Assembly (NCBI GenBank): GCA_947625935.1
Contig: CANQQE010000022.1
Coordinates: 1 to 54,194, forward strand
Direction: 5' to 3'
DNA from: an uncultured Muribaculaceae bacterium
GTDB taxonomy: Bacteria > Bacteroidota > Bacteroidia > Bacteroidales > Muribaculaceae
DNA length: 54,194 nt
The position numbers and the translations under genes are program-made. Positions 1-8,419 of this stretch are shown piece by piece. Position 1 is the stretch's first letter, and every line of letters starts with the position of its first letter. The notes under the pieces are model-generated. The model saw nothing but the letters and a program-made list of their open reading frames with translations. It was not told where the DNA came from and ran no database searches.

Positions 1-645
1 GCGGCTTGCCCGTGGGCAAGCCCTACCCGATGCGGCGGGGAGCGGCATGAGCGCAACCTCGGCGAGGTAGCGTTGGTGGGGGTGAGGAGTCCGCGGCCCC
101 ATGTAGTCGCGCCATGCGCTCCAACATGGGGTTATCCAACTATGGCATTCCGCGGACGGCGGGGAGGGCGGCCAGCCCATGGGCTGGCCCTACCAGAGGC
201 GGCGGGGAGCAGCATGAGCGCAACCTCGGCGAGGTAGCGTTGGTGGGGGTGAGGAGTCCGCGGCCCCATGTAGTCGCGCCACGCGCTCCAACATGGGGTC
301 ATCCAACGATGGCAATCCGCGGACGGCGAGAAGGGCGGCCAGCCCATGGGCGGCCCTACTAGATGCGGCGGCAACGGAGCAAGTGGGGCGGCTTGCCCGT
401 GGGCAAGCCCTACCCGATGCGGCGGGGAGCGGCATGAGCGCAACCTCGGCGAGGTAGCGTTGGTTGGAGGAGGATTCCGTGGCCCCATGGAGTCGCGCCA
501 CGCGCTCCAACATGGGGTTATCCAACGATGGCATTCCGCGGACGGCGGGGACGGCGGCCAGGCCGTGGGCGGGCCCTACCAGAGGCGGCGGCAACGGAGC
601 AAGTGGGGCGAGGGGCGGCTTGCACATGGGCGGGCCCTACCAGAG
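1..645. repeat. GC-rich imperfect repeat array with conserved hairpins
   Basis: Three related units run through this stretch, with the marker ATGAGCGCAACC at 47, 214 and 434 (spacings 167 and 220). Six copies of a short palindromic motif lie at 3-22, 170-189, 337-355, 390-409, 556-575 and 617-636. Each is followed by GCCCTAC and a GCGGCGG tract. Between palindromes every unit has a nested fold. In unit 1, 89-96 pairs with 150-157 and 97-104 pairs with 124-131. In unit 2, 256-263 pairs with 317-324 and 264-271 with 291-298. In unit 3, 476-482 pairs with 536-542 and 483-489 with 511-517. Open frames exist on both strands, but they simply follow the repeats and lack credible protein composition. 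I take it as a non-coding structured repeat; its left edge lies outside the window. Confidence 0.8.
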
Positions 646-656
646 GCGGCGGGGGG

Positions 657-695
657 GAAAAAGCGGACGCCCCGGGGCGGGGGCCTCGGGGCGTC
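657..695 (-). terminator. Rho-independent terminator after tonB
   Basis: On the minus strand a GC-rich stem (688-695 pairing with 666-673, GACGCCCC type) is followed within a few bases by a run of five T (plus-strand A run at 658-662). It lies just downstream of the tonB stop and would end the exbB-exbD-exbD-tonB transcript. Confidence 0.7.
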
Positions 696-718
696 GGTTT
701 AGTATAGGGGTATCGGGA

Positions 719-1567
719 TTATACGCCTGTGAGCTTGAAGTTGATGGGGAGGGTGTACCACACGTTCACCGACTGGCCGTTCATTTTGCCGGGGATGAAT
801 TTGGGGAGACTCTTAACCACACGCATTGCTTCTTTGTCGAGATCGGGGTCTTTTCCGCGGAGGACTTTCACTTCGCCGATTGAACCGGTCTTGGTCACGA
901 CGAACTGAACGACCACGCGTCCCTGAATGTTGTTCTCGGCAGCCATAGGAGGATAACGGAGGTTCTTGCCGATGTATTCGTAGAGAGCGCCTTCGCCACC
1001 AGGGAACTGGGGCATCTGCTCAACGGCTGTGAACACTTTGTTGTCTTCCACAGGTTTCTTTTCCTCAACAACCACTTCGTCTTTGTATTCGCGAACGACG
1101 TTGAGGTCGTCGGTACCTTTGTCGAAGTTGGTTGTTCCGACAGCAGTCTGTGTTTCCTTGATTTCATCCTGGCTCTTGATTTCTTCCTGGACTTCGTTGT
1201 CGGCGGCAATCGCGAGCTCGGTTACTTTCACGGTGTTAAGGACTTCTTCGGGAAGGACCTCGGGTTTCTGCTCTTCGACGCGTTCCTGAATTTCTTCCTC
1301 TTCTTCTTGCTCTTCAGCTTCTTCGGCTGCGAGTGAAGCGAGCGACTGTTCAATCTGGTCTTCGGGCTTTGCCTCGGGTTTAGGGAGTTTGTCGATAACG
1401 AAAACTACCGCCAGAATCGCTGCGATAACGATTATTACCGCAATCATTGCTTTATTGTGACGCTTGTCGGAGTTTTTGCGCATCTCATATGCGCCGAACT
1501 CCTTGTTTTTCCCCTCGAAAATGAGGTCGCGCCATTCTTTTGATGAAAGATCTACATCTTTTGCCAT
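719..1567 (-). CDS. tonB: Energy transducer TonB
   Basis: TonB couples the inner-membrane proton-motive force to outer-membrane TonB-dependent receptors by spanning the periplasm. The 282-residue protein has a short cytoplasmic N-terminus, one membrane anchor at about residues 41-60, a long acidic linker rich in Glu and Pro (about 65-190), and a C-terminal TonB domain (about 195-282) with the typical FPGGEGAL and YPPMAAENNIQGRVVVQFVV segments. The very acidic linker replaces the Pro-Lys/Pro-Glu repeats of enterobacterial TonB, as is usual in Bacteroidota. It is the last gene of the exbB-exbD-exbD-tonB operon and is followed by a terminator. The family call is secure; which receptors it serves cannot be told. 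Confidence 0.95.
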   Translation of the reverse strand: MAKDVDLSSKEWRDLIFEGKNKEFGAYEMRKNSDKRHNKAMIAVIIVIAAILAVVFVIDKLPKPEAKPEDQIEQSLASLAAEEAEEQEEEEEIQERVEEQKPEVLPEEVLNTVKVTELAIAADNEVQEEIKSQDEIKETQTAVGTTNFDKGTDDLNVVREYKDEVVVEEKKPVEDNKVFTAVEQMPQFPGGEGALYEYIGKNLRYPPMAAENNIQGRVVVQFVVTKTGSIGEVKVLRGKDPDLDKEAMRVVKSLPKFIPGKMNGQSVNVWYTLPINFKLTGV

Positions 1568-1612
1568 TTTCTTGTCGATTGATAAGTTAATAAATATAGT
1601 CGATCATCACGT

Positions 1613-2341
1613 TTATTTACGGTTCTTAGCAAGATAGTCGAGAATCAGTACAGAGTCGACCTGATTTATGTTATCAATCTGATAACGTGAAATCTGGTTA
1701 ATCTGCATTTCGTCGAGAGCAGTTATCACGCTTTCCCAAGAGGCTTCGGGTGTAGCTTTGATAATTACGACGGGTCGGCTAAGAGTTGAGTCGTTACGGA
1801 TTTTCTTGGCGAGAGCCTGATATTCTTCCTCGCTGATCTCTTTGTTGCGCCAACGCGCTTTCTGCTCGTCGATTTTTTCGAGAACTTTCTTGTTCTTGTT
1901 GTGGAGAATGCGACGTATACCTTGAACTTCATTACCTTCGTTTCCTACGAAGTGCTCCACTTTGAGGTTTGAGTTGTCGATGAGTCCGTCTTTGTCGGCG
2001 TCGTCAACGACGGGTTTACCCTCGTAGTAGTATATGGTGTTCATCGGTTTACCGTCGGGACCGTTTTTCACGTTACCCTGGCTGTCGCGGTCGGTAGCGA
2101 GGATTAGCGTGATCGCTTCGGATTCTTTGGCTTTGTTCTGCTCTGCCTGCTCAACTTTCTCGTTTGAAGGGAGTGATATGTTGAGGGTCTGCGACTTGAT
2201 CATCGTGGTACAAAGCATGAAGAAAGTGATCAGAAGCATGTTCATATCCACCATGGGGGTGAAGTCCACGTGGATTGCCATTTTTTTCTGGGCGCCTTTT
2301 TTCTTTTTGCCGTCGCCGCCACCTTGTTCTATTTGTGCCAT
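1613..2341 (-). CDS. exbD: ExbD/TolR-type biopolymer transport protein (second copy)
   Basis: This is the second of two adjacent ExbD-family proteins, 242 residues. The N-terminus has a Lys-rich stretch, then the family signature with an Asp-containing membrane helix (VDFTPMVDMNMLLITFFML, about residues 25-43); that Asp is the proton-conducting residue of the family. The rest is a periplasmic domain longer than the E. coli protein (about 141 residues), rich in charged residues. It probably sits in the ExbB channel and passes energy to TonB. It starts 6 bases after the first exbD copy and lies 45 bases before tonB. Paired, unequal ExbD proteins are a regular feature of Bacteroidota Ton operons. 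Confidence 0.93.
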   Translation of the reverse strand: MAQIEQGGGDGKKKKGAQKKMAIHVDFTPMVDMNMLLITFFMLCTTMIKSQTLNISLPSNEKVEQAEQNKAKESEAITLILATDRDSQGNVKNGPDGKPMNTIYYYEGKPVVDDADKDGLIDNSNLKVEHFVGNEGNEVQGIRRILHNKNKKVLEKIDEQKARWRNKEISEEEYQALAKKIRNDSTLSRPVVIIKATPEASWESVITALDEMQINQISRYQIDNINQVDSVLILDYLAKNRK

Positions 2342-2347
2342 AATGAA

Positions 2348-3082
2348 TTAGTCTTTTTCAGTTTTAAGAGCAGTCATGACGCTGAAACGGTTCATCTTCA
2401 TAGTCTGGAGGTTGTCGAGCACCTGATGCACTGTGGTGTAGGGGGTGCCTCGGTCGGCCTTCACAGCGATACCTTCGCCGGATTTCATAGCTGACTGGAG
2501 GTTATCGTTGCCAGAGTTGTAGATTGCGCGCATCCAGATCTGGAATTCATTGGTAGTGACTTTATTTCCATCCTGGTCGGTGTAGGTGATATCTTTCAAT
2601 GGTATCCCGACCTGAGGATTGTTCATGTCGCCGATGAATTCGTCTTGCTTAGTCTGCGAGAGTTCGAGGAATGAGTGCATAACGTCCAAGGGAACTCCAA
2701 ACATATTGATTTTGGAGAACTTGACGATGTCACCTTCTGTAATACCTGTTTTCTTTCCGGTGTATTTCTCGTAGGTCTGAACGGCTTTACGCAACACTTC
2801 GGCGCGGATAGGCTCTGAAGCCCATTCACCACCGGCGACGTTGGGGTCGGCCTCACCGGCTACTGAGAGGAACACTTTGCCTTCAGGGCTAACAAGGACC
2901 GAGGCTACGTTGGCCGTGGGGACCTTGATTTCAGAGACTGAGGACGGGGTGATAACCGTCGTGGGCTCTTTCTGAAGGAAAGTAGAAGTCAACATGAAGA
3001 AAGTAAGCAAAAGAACGGTGACGTCACTCATCGCGGTCATGTCGATGAGCGTACTCTTTCTTTTAATTTTTACTTTTCCCAT
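2348..3082 (-). CDS. exbD: ExbD/TolR-type biopolymer transport protein (first copy)
   Basis: 244-residue ExbD-family protein. The N-terminus is MGKVKIKRKSTLIDMTAMSD, placing the conserved membrane Asp at the mouth of a single helix (about residues 14-36). A large periplasmic domain follows. The two ExbD copies share layout but little sequence, which suggests distinct partners in the complex and not a recent duplication. The gene lies 50 bases downstream of exbB and 6 bases upstream of the next exbD, so all four genes are almost certainly one transcript. The product acts with ExbB to harvest the proton-motive force for TonB. Confidence 0.93.
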   Translation of the reverse strand: MGKVKIKRKSTLIDMTAMSDVTVLLLTFFMLTSTFLQKEPTTVITPSSVSEIKVPTANVASVLVSPEGKVFLSVAGEADPNVAGGEWASEPIRAEVLRKAVQTYEKYTGKKTGITEGDIVKFSKINMFGVPLDVMHSFLELSQTKQDEFIGDMNNPQVGIPLKDITYTDQDGNKVTTNEFQIWMRAIYNSGNDNLQSAMKSGEGIAVKADRGTPYTTVHQVLDNLQTMKMNRFSVMTALKTEKD

Positions 3083-3132
3083 ATTTACCTTTTAAATTTA
3101 TTGATTAGAAAATCTATTTGGAAAATAAGGGA

Positions 3133-3993
3133 TTAGTGGGTAGCTGCGAACGATTGAACGATAGAGAAGCCGATTTCGTCGATAGCGTAGGTGAGGTTAT
3201 CGATCTTGTTGGTGTAGAAGTTGTAAGAGATAACAGCGAACGCACCAGTAGCGATACCGAAGGCGGTGTTGATAAGTGCCTCAGAGATACCGGTCGAGAG
3301 CTCGGTAGAGTCGGGAGCACCAGAAGCTGACAGAGCCTGGAATGATTTGATCATACCGATCACAGTACCGAGAAGACCGACGAGGGTACCGAGGGTTGTG
3401 AGGGTAGCGACGATGGGGAGGTTCTGCTGGAGAGCGGGCATCTCGATAGCGGTGGCTTCTTCAACCTCTTTCTGGAGAGTAGCGATTTTCTGCTCTTTGG
3501 TGAGGGTTGTGTTAGCGTCCATCTCTTTGTAGCGAACGAGAGCGGCAGCGACAACAGCGGCTACGCTACCTTTCTGGTCTTTGCAAAGTTTCTGAGCGCC
3601 GTCGATGTCGTTTTTAGCGAGGCAAGCTTTCACGCCGGCGACAAATTTGGTGATGCTGCCTTTACCTTTAGCGCTTGAGAGGGCGATCCAACGCTCAACA
3701 GAGAGAACGATCACGGTCAAAAGGAGGGTCTGGAGGACAGGCACGATGACACCGCCCTTGAAGATAGTGCCCACGAGGTCGTTGGGGTGAGCGTTGATGT
3801 CGCTGAAGAACATCGAAGCGGGAACGGCAGAGGGATCAACACCTTCGAGGTTGAAGTGAGAGGGGTGACCAAACACAAACAAGAACAGACATACTGCAAC
3901 GACAAAGCAAGCGATAATGACCAAGAATGCGTTCTTGATACCGCGAACATTGCTGCCAGAGTTGGGCTTTTGAGCTTTCTTTGTAGCTTCCAT
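3133..3993 (-). CDS. exbB: ExbB/MotA/TolQ proton channel protein
   Basis: 286-residue inner-membrane channel subunit. There is an N-terminal helix at about 21-43, a second near 80-100, a cytoplasmic stretch with many Lys and Glu (about 105-190), and a C-terminal pair of helices. These include the MotA/TolQ/ExbB signature (LPIVATLTTLGTLVGLLGTV, about 198-217) and the helix ending GISEALINTAFGIATGAFAV. It forms the pore in which ExbD works. It is the first gene of the Ton operon. The start ATG at 3993 has no Shine-Dalgarno sequence, as usual for this phylum. A well-formed promoter lies about 250 bases upstream, implying a long leader. Confidence 0.95.
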   Translation of the reverse strand: MEATKKAQKPNSGSNVRGIKNAFLVIIACFVVAVCLFLFVFGHPSHFNLEGVDPSAVPASMFFSDINAHPNDLVGTIFKGGVIVPVLQTLLLTVIVLSVERWIALSSAKGKGSITKFVAGVKACLAKNDIDGAQKLCKDQKGSVAAVVAAALVRYKEMDANTTLTKEQKIATLQKEVEEATAIEMPALQQNLPIVATLTTLGTLVGLLGTVIGMIKSFQALSASGAPDSTELSTGISEALINTAFGIATGAFAVISYNFYTNKIDNLTYAIDEIGFSIVQSFAATH

Positions 3994-4241
3994 TTTGAAT
4001 GAATTACTTTTTAAAGTTATTAATATGATTAGTTTAAATTGATTATTTAACTCGGTTATGTTTTGTCAAAAAAACGGGCACGGTCGCGGAGGGGTGGTAT
4101 GCGGCATCAGAACAGTGGATTATTCTTCATGGCATCACAGCCCGCCGTCGGCGGCCAGGAAATTCAACATCGGCGCGAAATCGTCGTCGGGAATGGCCGG
4201 GCAGGGTGTCCATCGGCTTCACGGCTTAGAAAACGCTCATG

Positions 4242-4272
4242 CAAATTTATAGTCATATTTTCAATTATCAAA
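4242..4272 (-). promoter_or_regulatory. Bacteroidota-type promoter, exbB operon
   Basis: On the minus strand TTTG (4272-4269), a 19-base spacer and TAAATTTG (4249-4242) match the Bacteroidota -33/-7 consensus exactly. Transcription would begin near 4235, giving exbB a leader of about 240 bases. A second -7 match at 4284-4291 lacks a -33 partner. Confidence 0.6.
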
Positions 4273-4403
4273 ATTTTAGGCGTCAAATTTAACAAACGTC
4301 ATTTGGAATAAAGAACGGAAAGAAATTGAAAATCGTATTTATCGCGACAGATATTGGGGATAAGTGGTGAACTTTGACACATTTTCTCACATTTATATAA
4401 TAG

Positions 4404-4438
4404 TTTGTCGATTATTTCTTAATTATTGGGTAACTTTG
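4404..4438 (+). promoter_or_regulatory. Probable promoter, nqr operon
   Basis: TAACTTTG at 4431-4438 is a perfect -7 element, 28 bases before the nqrA ATG. A TTTG at 4404-4407 could be the -33 element, but the 23-base spacer is longer than the usual 19-20. The start point would be near 4445. Confidence 0.5.
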
Positions 4439-4465
4439 CAGCCGTTAAAAATCAATAATTCCTTC

Positions 4466-5806
4466 ATGAGCATAAAAATATCTCTCAAAAAAGGATTGGA
4501 CCTCGATATTCTGGGTGGAGTCAGCGACCTGACTCTGACTGCCGTCGCACCATCGACGGTGGCGATCGTCCCTGACGATTATCCGGGATTCACGCCGAAA
4601 CCGGCGGTGAAAGAGGGCGACCGCGTGGAGTCGGGTCAGCCGTTACTCTACGACAAATTCAACCAACAAATCAAGTTAGTGTCACCCGCGGCCGGGACTG
4701 TCAAGGCGGTCGTGCGCGGGGAGCGTCGCAAAATCGAGCGGGTAGTCGTGGAGATAGACAGCCATGCCAAAGAGCCGTCGGCCGCAAAGCCGTCGGCGGG
4801 CAACGCCGATGACGCGCGCGCATTGCTGATGGAGTCGGGGCTGTGGGCAATGATGCGCCAACGTCCTTATGACATAGTCCCCGACCCTGACGCGAAGCCG
4901 CGCGACATATTCGTTACGGGTTTTGACTCGGCGCCGCTGGCGGCTCCGTCGACGGTGTATCTCGCGGGTAAAGAGCGTGAGCTTGCCGCCGGAGTGGAAC
5001 TGCTGTCGAAACTCACAGAGGGGAAGGTCTATGTGTCGCGCCATGACGGGGAGGCACTGAAAGATATCCCGGGAGCCGAGATGGTCGATGTGAGCGGCCC
5101 CCACCCGGCAGGAAACGCGAGTGTGCTTATAGCCAACGTCGCCCCGGTGAACAAGGGTGAGACCGTGTGGTGTCTTGACATCGTGACGCTCGCCCGCATA
5201 GGCGCGACCGTCATGACCGGCAAAATTCCAGCCGACACGATAGTAGCCGTGACGGGGTCGGAGGTGGAGCACCCGCGATTAGTCTCGACCCTGATCGGAG
5301 CGGAGCTGTCGGCACTTTTGGCGGGTAATCTGAAGAAGGAGACCCATCATGTGCGCATAATATCGGGGAACCCGCTGACCGGCCACCGCGCCAGCATGGA
5401 TGGGTATCTCCGCTATCCTTATACGCAAATCACCGTCATACCCGAGGGAGACGACGTGGCCGAGTTCATGGGATGGGCCGCGCTCTCGCCGAAGAAGTCG
5501 AGCGTCAGCCGGTCGTTCCCGGGTCACTTCCTGCGCCACAAGCTCAACCCTGACGCCCGCCTGATGGGTGGCCGCAGGGCTATAATCATGTCGGGGGAAT
5601 ATGACAAGGTGATACCGATGGATATCATGGCGGAGTATCTGATAAAAGCCATCATAGCGCGCGACATAGACCGGATGGAAGCCTTGGGCATCTATGAGGT
5701 GGCACCTGAGGATTTCGCACTGGCCGAGTATGTCGACACGTCGAAGCTCCCGCTGCAACAAATAGTGCGCGACGGTCTCGACTATCTGAGAAAGGAACTT
5801 AAATAG
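4466..5806 (+). CDS. nqrA: Na+-translocating NADH:quinone reductase subunit A
   Basis: Subunit A of Na+-NQR, a peripheral cytoplasmic subunit linked to quinone interaction. The protein opens with the family N-terminus MSIKISLKKGLDLDILGG, which fixes the start at 4466; an upstream in-frame ATG at 4364 would add 34 residues of hydrophobic sequence not seen in the family and would overlap the -33/-7 region. From 4466 the protein has 446 residues, the normal NqrA length. It resembles RnfC in fold but lacks the 4Fe-4S Cys motifs of RnfC, and the next five genes are NQR, not RNF, subunits. First gene of the six-gene operon; nqrB follows after 25 bases. Confidence 0.95.
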   Translation: MSIKISLKKGLDLDILGGVSDLTLTAVAPSTVAIVPDDYPGFTPKPAVKEGDRVESGQPLLYDKFNQQIKLVSPAAGTVKAVVRGERRKIERVVVEIDSHAKEPSAAKPSAGNADDARALLMESGLWAMMRQRPYDIVPDPDAKPRDIFVTGFDSAPLAAPSTVYLAGKERELAAGVELLSKLTEGKVYVSRHDGEALKDIPGAEMVDVSGPHPAGNASVLIANVAPVNKGETVWCLDIVTLARIGATVMTGKIPADTIVAVTGSEVEHPRLVSTLIGAELSALLAGNLKKETHHVRIISGNPLTGHRASMDGYLRYPYTQITVIPEGDDVAEFMGWAALSPKKSSVSRSFPGHFLRHKLNPDARLMGGRRAIIMSGEYDKVIPMDIMAEYLIKAIIARDIDRMEALGIYEVAPEDFALAEYVDTSKLPLQQIVRDGLDYLRKELK

Positions 5807-5831
5807 AACAATTCACTTCAACCGATATATT

Positions 5832-7043
5832 TTGAAATCATTAAGAAATTTTCTCGACCGCGTGAAGCCCAATTTCGAGCCGGGGGGGAAGCTGCACGCC
5901 TTCCACTCGGTGTTCGACGGGTTTGAGACGTTCCTTTTCACCCCCCAGACCACATCGAGCTCGGGGGTGCACATACATGACCGAATGGACTCGAAGCGCA
6001 CCATGATCATCGTGGTGTCGGCGTTGATACCGTGTCTGCTTTTCGGGATGTACAACACCGGTTACCAACACTGGCTCGCCTGCGGCGAAAGCCATTTCCC
6101 GTTCTGGGAACTGATGCTATACGGTTTTCTTGCGGTATTACCCCGCATCGTAGTCTCGTATGTCGTGGGGCTTGGGATAGAGTTTGCAGTGGCTCAGTGG
6201 CGCAAAGAGGAAATCCAGGAGGGATTTTTGGTCACGGGTATACTGATACCGCTCATCTGCCCGGTGGAGACTCCGCTGTGGATGCTTGCGGTGGCTACGG
6301 CGTTTGCCGTGATATTCGCCAAGGAGGTGTTCGGCGGCACGGGCTACAACATATTCAACGTTGCGATAGTCACGCGCGTGTTCCTATTTTTTGCCTATCC
6401 GGCCCAAATGAGCGGCGACAAGGTGTTTGTGGCCACCGAACCGATATTAGGCATCGGGGGTACCGCTCCCGACAGTTTCACCGGGGCCACTCCGCTTGGT
6501 GAAGTGGCAACCTCGGACGCTGCATCGGGGCTGAATATCACCGGCATCACCGGGGATCCCATCAGCCTATGGGACGCGTTCTTAGGTCTGATCCCCGGCT
6601 CATTCGGGGAGACATCGACCTTGTGCATACTCATCGGCGCGGCAATATTGCTGGCAACGGGGATAGCGAGCTGGCGCATAATGCTGTCGGTATTCGCCGG
6701 GGGCACAGTGATGTCGCTCATAGCCAACTGGTGCGCAAGCCCGCTCTATCCGGCGTCGTATCTGACGGTCGGCCAGCAACTTTGCTTAGGGGGGTTTGCT
6801 TTCGCGGCGGTGTTCATGGCCACTGACCCGGTCACAGCCGCCCGCACCAACACAGGCAAATATATTTACGGATTTCTAATCGGCGTGATCGCCATCGTAA
6901 TCAGGGTGTATAACAACGGTTATCCCGAGGGTGCGATGCTTGCCGTGCTGCTGATGAACGCTTTCGCGCCGCTCATTGACTATTGCGTGGTGCAGGCCAA
7001 CATCAACCGCCGTATGCGCCGCCTAAAAACCAAAGAATCATGA
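5832..7043 (+). CDS. nqrB: Na+-translocating NADH:quinone reductase subunit B
   Basis: Large membrane subunit of Na+-NQR, 403 residues with many hydrophobic helices. It carries a covalently bound FMN: the attachment motif is seen as SFTGATPLG, with the acceptor Thr at about residue 220. The N-terminus (MKSLRNFLDRVKPNFEPGGK) matches the usual NqrB start, and the first codon is TTG at 5832-5834. No in-frame ATG lies nearby upstream, and the first downstream ATG (about residue 53) would remove conserved sequence. NqrB takes part in Na+ translocation and ubi- or menaquinone reduction. The stop overlaps the nqrC start (ATGA), suggesting translational coupling. Confidence 0.95.
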   Translation: MKSLRNFLDRVKPNFEPGGKLHAFHSVFDGFETFLFTPQTTSSSGVHIHDRMDSKRTMIIVVSALIPCLLFGMYNTGYQHWLACGESHFPFWELMLYGFLAVLPRIVVSYVVGLGIEFAVAQWRKEEIQEGFLVTGILIPLICPVETPLWMLAVATAFAVIFAKEVFGGTGYNIFNVAIVTRVFLFFAYPAQMSGDKVFVATEPILGIGGTAPDSFTGATPLGEVATSDAASGLNITGITGDPISLWDAFLGLIPGSFGETSTLCILIGAAILLATGIASWRIMLSVFAGGTVMSLIANWCASPLYPASYLTVGQQLCLGGFAFAAVFMATDPVTAARTNTGKYIYGFLIGVIAIVIRVYNNGYPEGAMLAVLLMNAFAPLIDYCVVQANINRRMRRLKTKES

Positions 7044-7747
7044 ACAAGCAGAGCAATATCTATACAATAGTCTACATCATAGTGATGGTGGCGGCGGTAG
7101 GAACGGCATTGGCATTCACGGCGATGTCGCTGCGCCCCAAGCAGGTGGATAACGCCAACGCCGACAAGATGAAGCAGATACTCGCCTCGGTGAGAATCAC
7201 CCCGACTCCCGGGGAGGTCACCACTGACTTCGAGAAATATATCACGGCCCAGTTCATAGTCAACGAGGCGGGCGAGAAGGTGGGCGACAACGCTTTCGGA
7301 GTTGACGTCGCCGCGGAGAGCAAAATCAAGGACGCGGCGGACAGAAAGCTACCCGTATATGAGTGCCGCATAGCGGAGAATGACGTTAAGTATATCATCC
7401 CTGTCTACGGCGCGGGGCTTTGGGGCCCTATCTGGGGGTATGTTTCGTTTGACAGCGACGGCTCGACCATCTACGGCGCATATTTCGCCCATCAGGGTGA
7501 GACCCCGGGACTTGGCGCGGAGATAGAGAAAGCGGCGTTCTCAGACCAATTTGTCGGCAAACAGGTGTTCAAGGGTGGAGCGTTCTACCCAATCGAGGTT
7601 GTCAAGGCGGGTCAGAAGCCCGCTGATGAGTCGGACTATGTGGACGGCATCTCGGGCGGCACCATCACCAGCAAAGGCGTCGGGTCGATGCTGGACAACT
7701 GCCTCACTCCCTATAAAGCATTCCTACAAACTCTTAGCGAAAAATAA
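7040..7747 (+). CDS. nqrC: Na+-translocating NADH:quinone reductase subunit C
   Basis: NqrC is the second flavinylated subunit, anchored by one N-terminal helix (about residues 9-29) with a periplasmic FMN-binding domain. 235 residues. The flavin attachment site is DGISGGTITS near residues 202-211, with Thr at about 208; most NqrC proteins have SGAT, here SGGT, which still presents the acceptor Thr. The start at 7040 overlaps the nqrB stop by four bases; a longer frame from 6983 would extend into nqrB and is not supported. FMN attachment would need ApbE, not encoded in this window. Confidence 0.95.
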   Translation: MNKQSNIYTIVYIIVMVAAVGTALAFTAMSLRPKQVDNANADKMKQILASVRITPTPGEVTTDFEKYITAQFIVNEAGEKVGDNAFGVDVAAESKIKDAADRKLPVYECRIAENDVKYIIPVYGAGLWGPIWGYVSFDSDGSTIYGAYFAHQGETPGLGAEIEKAAFSDQFVGKQVFKGGAFYPIEVVKAGQKPADESDYVDGISGGTITSKGVGSMLDNCLTPYKAFLQTLSEK

Positions 7748-7749
7748 CC

Positions 7750-8376
7750 ATGGCAGACAAGATAAACTACAAGAGCGTATTTTTCAATCCTTTCTCCAAG
7801 GATAACCCGGTGGTGGTGCAGATATTGGGTATCTGCTCGGTGCTCGCCGTCACGGCGAAGCTGGAGCCGGCGCTGGTGATGGGTATGTCGGTAATCGCCG
7901 TGCTTGCCTTCGCCAATGTCATCATCTCGCTGATACGCAACACCATCCCGACCAATATCCGTATCATAGTGCAGCTCGTTGTCGTGGCGGGATTGGTCGT
8001 TATAGTGGACCAGTTGCTGAAGGCTTACGCCTATGACGTGTCGAAGCAACTGTCGGTGTTCATCGGCCTAATCATCACCAACTGCATATTGATGGGGCGT
8101 CTTGAGGCGTTCGCAATGGGCAACAAGCCGTGGCCGGCGTTTCTCGACGGAGTGGGCAACGGCATCGGCTATGCCATCATCTTGGTGATCGTGGGCTTTT
8201 TCCGCGAACTGTTTGGCAGCGGGACGCTGATGGGGTATCAGGTGGTTCCACAATCATTTTATGAAGCGGGCTATGTTAACAACGGCCTGATGATACTCCC
8301 CCCGATGGCGCTGATCGTCGTGGCCTGCGTCATCTGGGTACACCGCAGCCGCAACAAAGAGTTGCAGGAGGAGTGA
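7750..8376 (+). CDS. nqrD: Na+-translocating NADH:quinone reductase subunit D
   Basis: Integral membrane subunit of Na+-NQR, 208 residues and about six hydrophobic helices, with conserved family segments such as ITNCILMGRLEAFAMGNKPW and FFRELFGSGTLMGY. NqrD and NqrE are inverted-topology homologues that hold an iron centre between them and form part of the sodium path. The conserved Cys in ITNC is present. The gene begins two bases after the nqrC stop, tight operon spacing. Confidence 0.95.
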   Translation: MADKINYKSVFFNPFSKDNPVVVQILGICSVLAVTAKLEPALVMGMSVIAVLAFANVIISLIRNTIPTNIRIIVQLVVVAGLVVIVDQLLKAYAYDVSKQLSVFIGLIITNCILMGRLEAFAMGNKPWPAFLDGVGNGIGYAIILVIVGFFRELFGSGTLMGYQVVPQSFYEAGYVNNGLMILPPMALIVVACVIWVHRSRNKELQEE

Positions 8377-8419
8377 CCCCCCTGCCCCATTAATTCATGA
8401 CCATAAGAAAAGGTAATAT

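Larger units (their letters stand above)
3994..4465. other. Divergent intergenic region between exbB and nqrA
   Basis: About 470 bases without a convincing gene. The ends (3994-4070 and 4240-4465) are AT-rich and hold promoters. The middle (about 4072-4240) is clearly GC-richer and looks like former or cryptic coding sequence: on the minus strand one frame reads a protein-like stretch ending DDDFAPMLNFLAADGGL before a stop, with no start of its own. Plus-strand frames here have poor composition. If the exbB promoter at 4242-4272 is used, this GC-rich part lies in the exbB mRNA leader. Confidence 0.6.

Noticed and set aside
114-883. Several overlapping open frames on both strands through the repeat array and into the tonB 3' end
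   Set aside because: They follow the GC-rich repeat units in all frames, have skewed Arg/Pro/Gly composition and no recognisable domain; the structured-repeat reading explains them better.
1613-3082. Two adjacent exbD genes as an unusual duplication
   Set aside because: Paired ExbD proteins are normal in Bacteroidota Ton operons.
4364-4465. Upstream start giving NqrA 34 extra residues
   Set aside because: The extension covers the predicted promoter and is not present in the NqrA family; the 446-residue form is standard.
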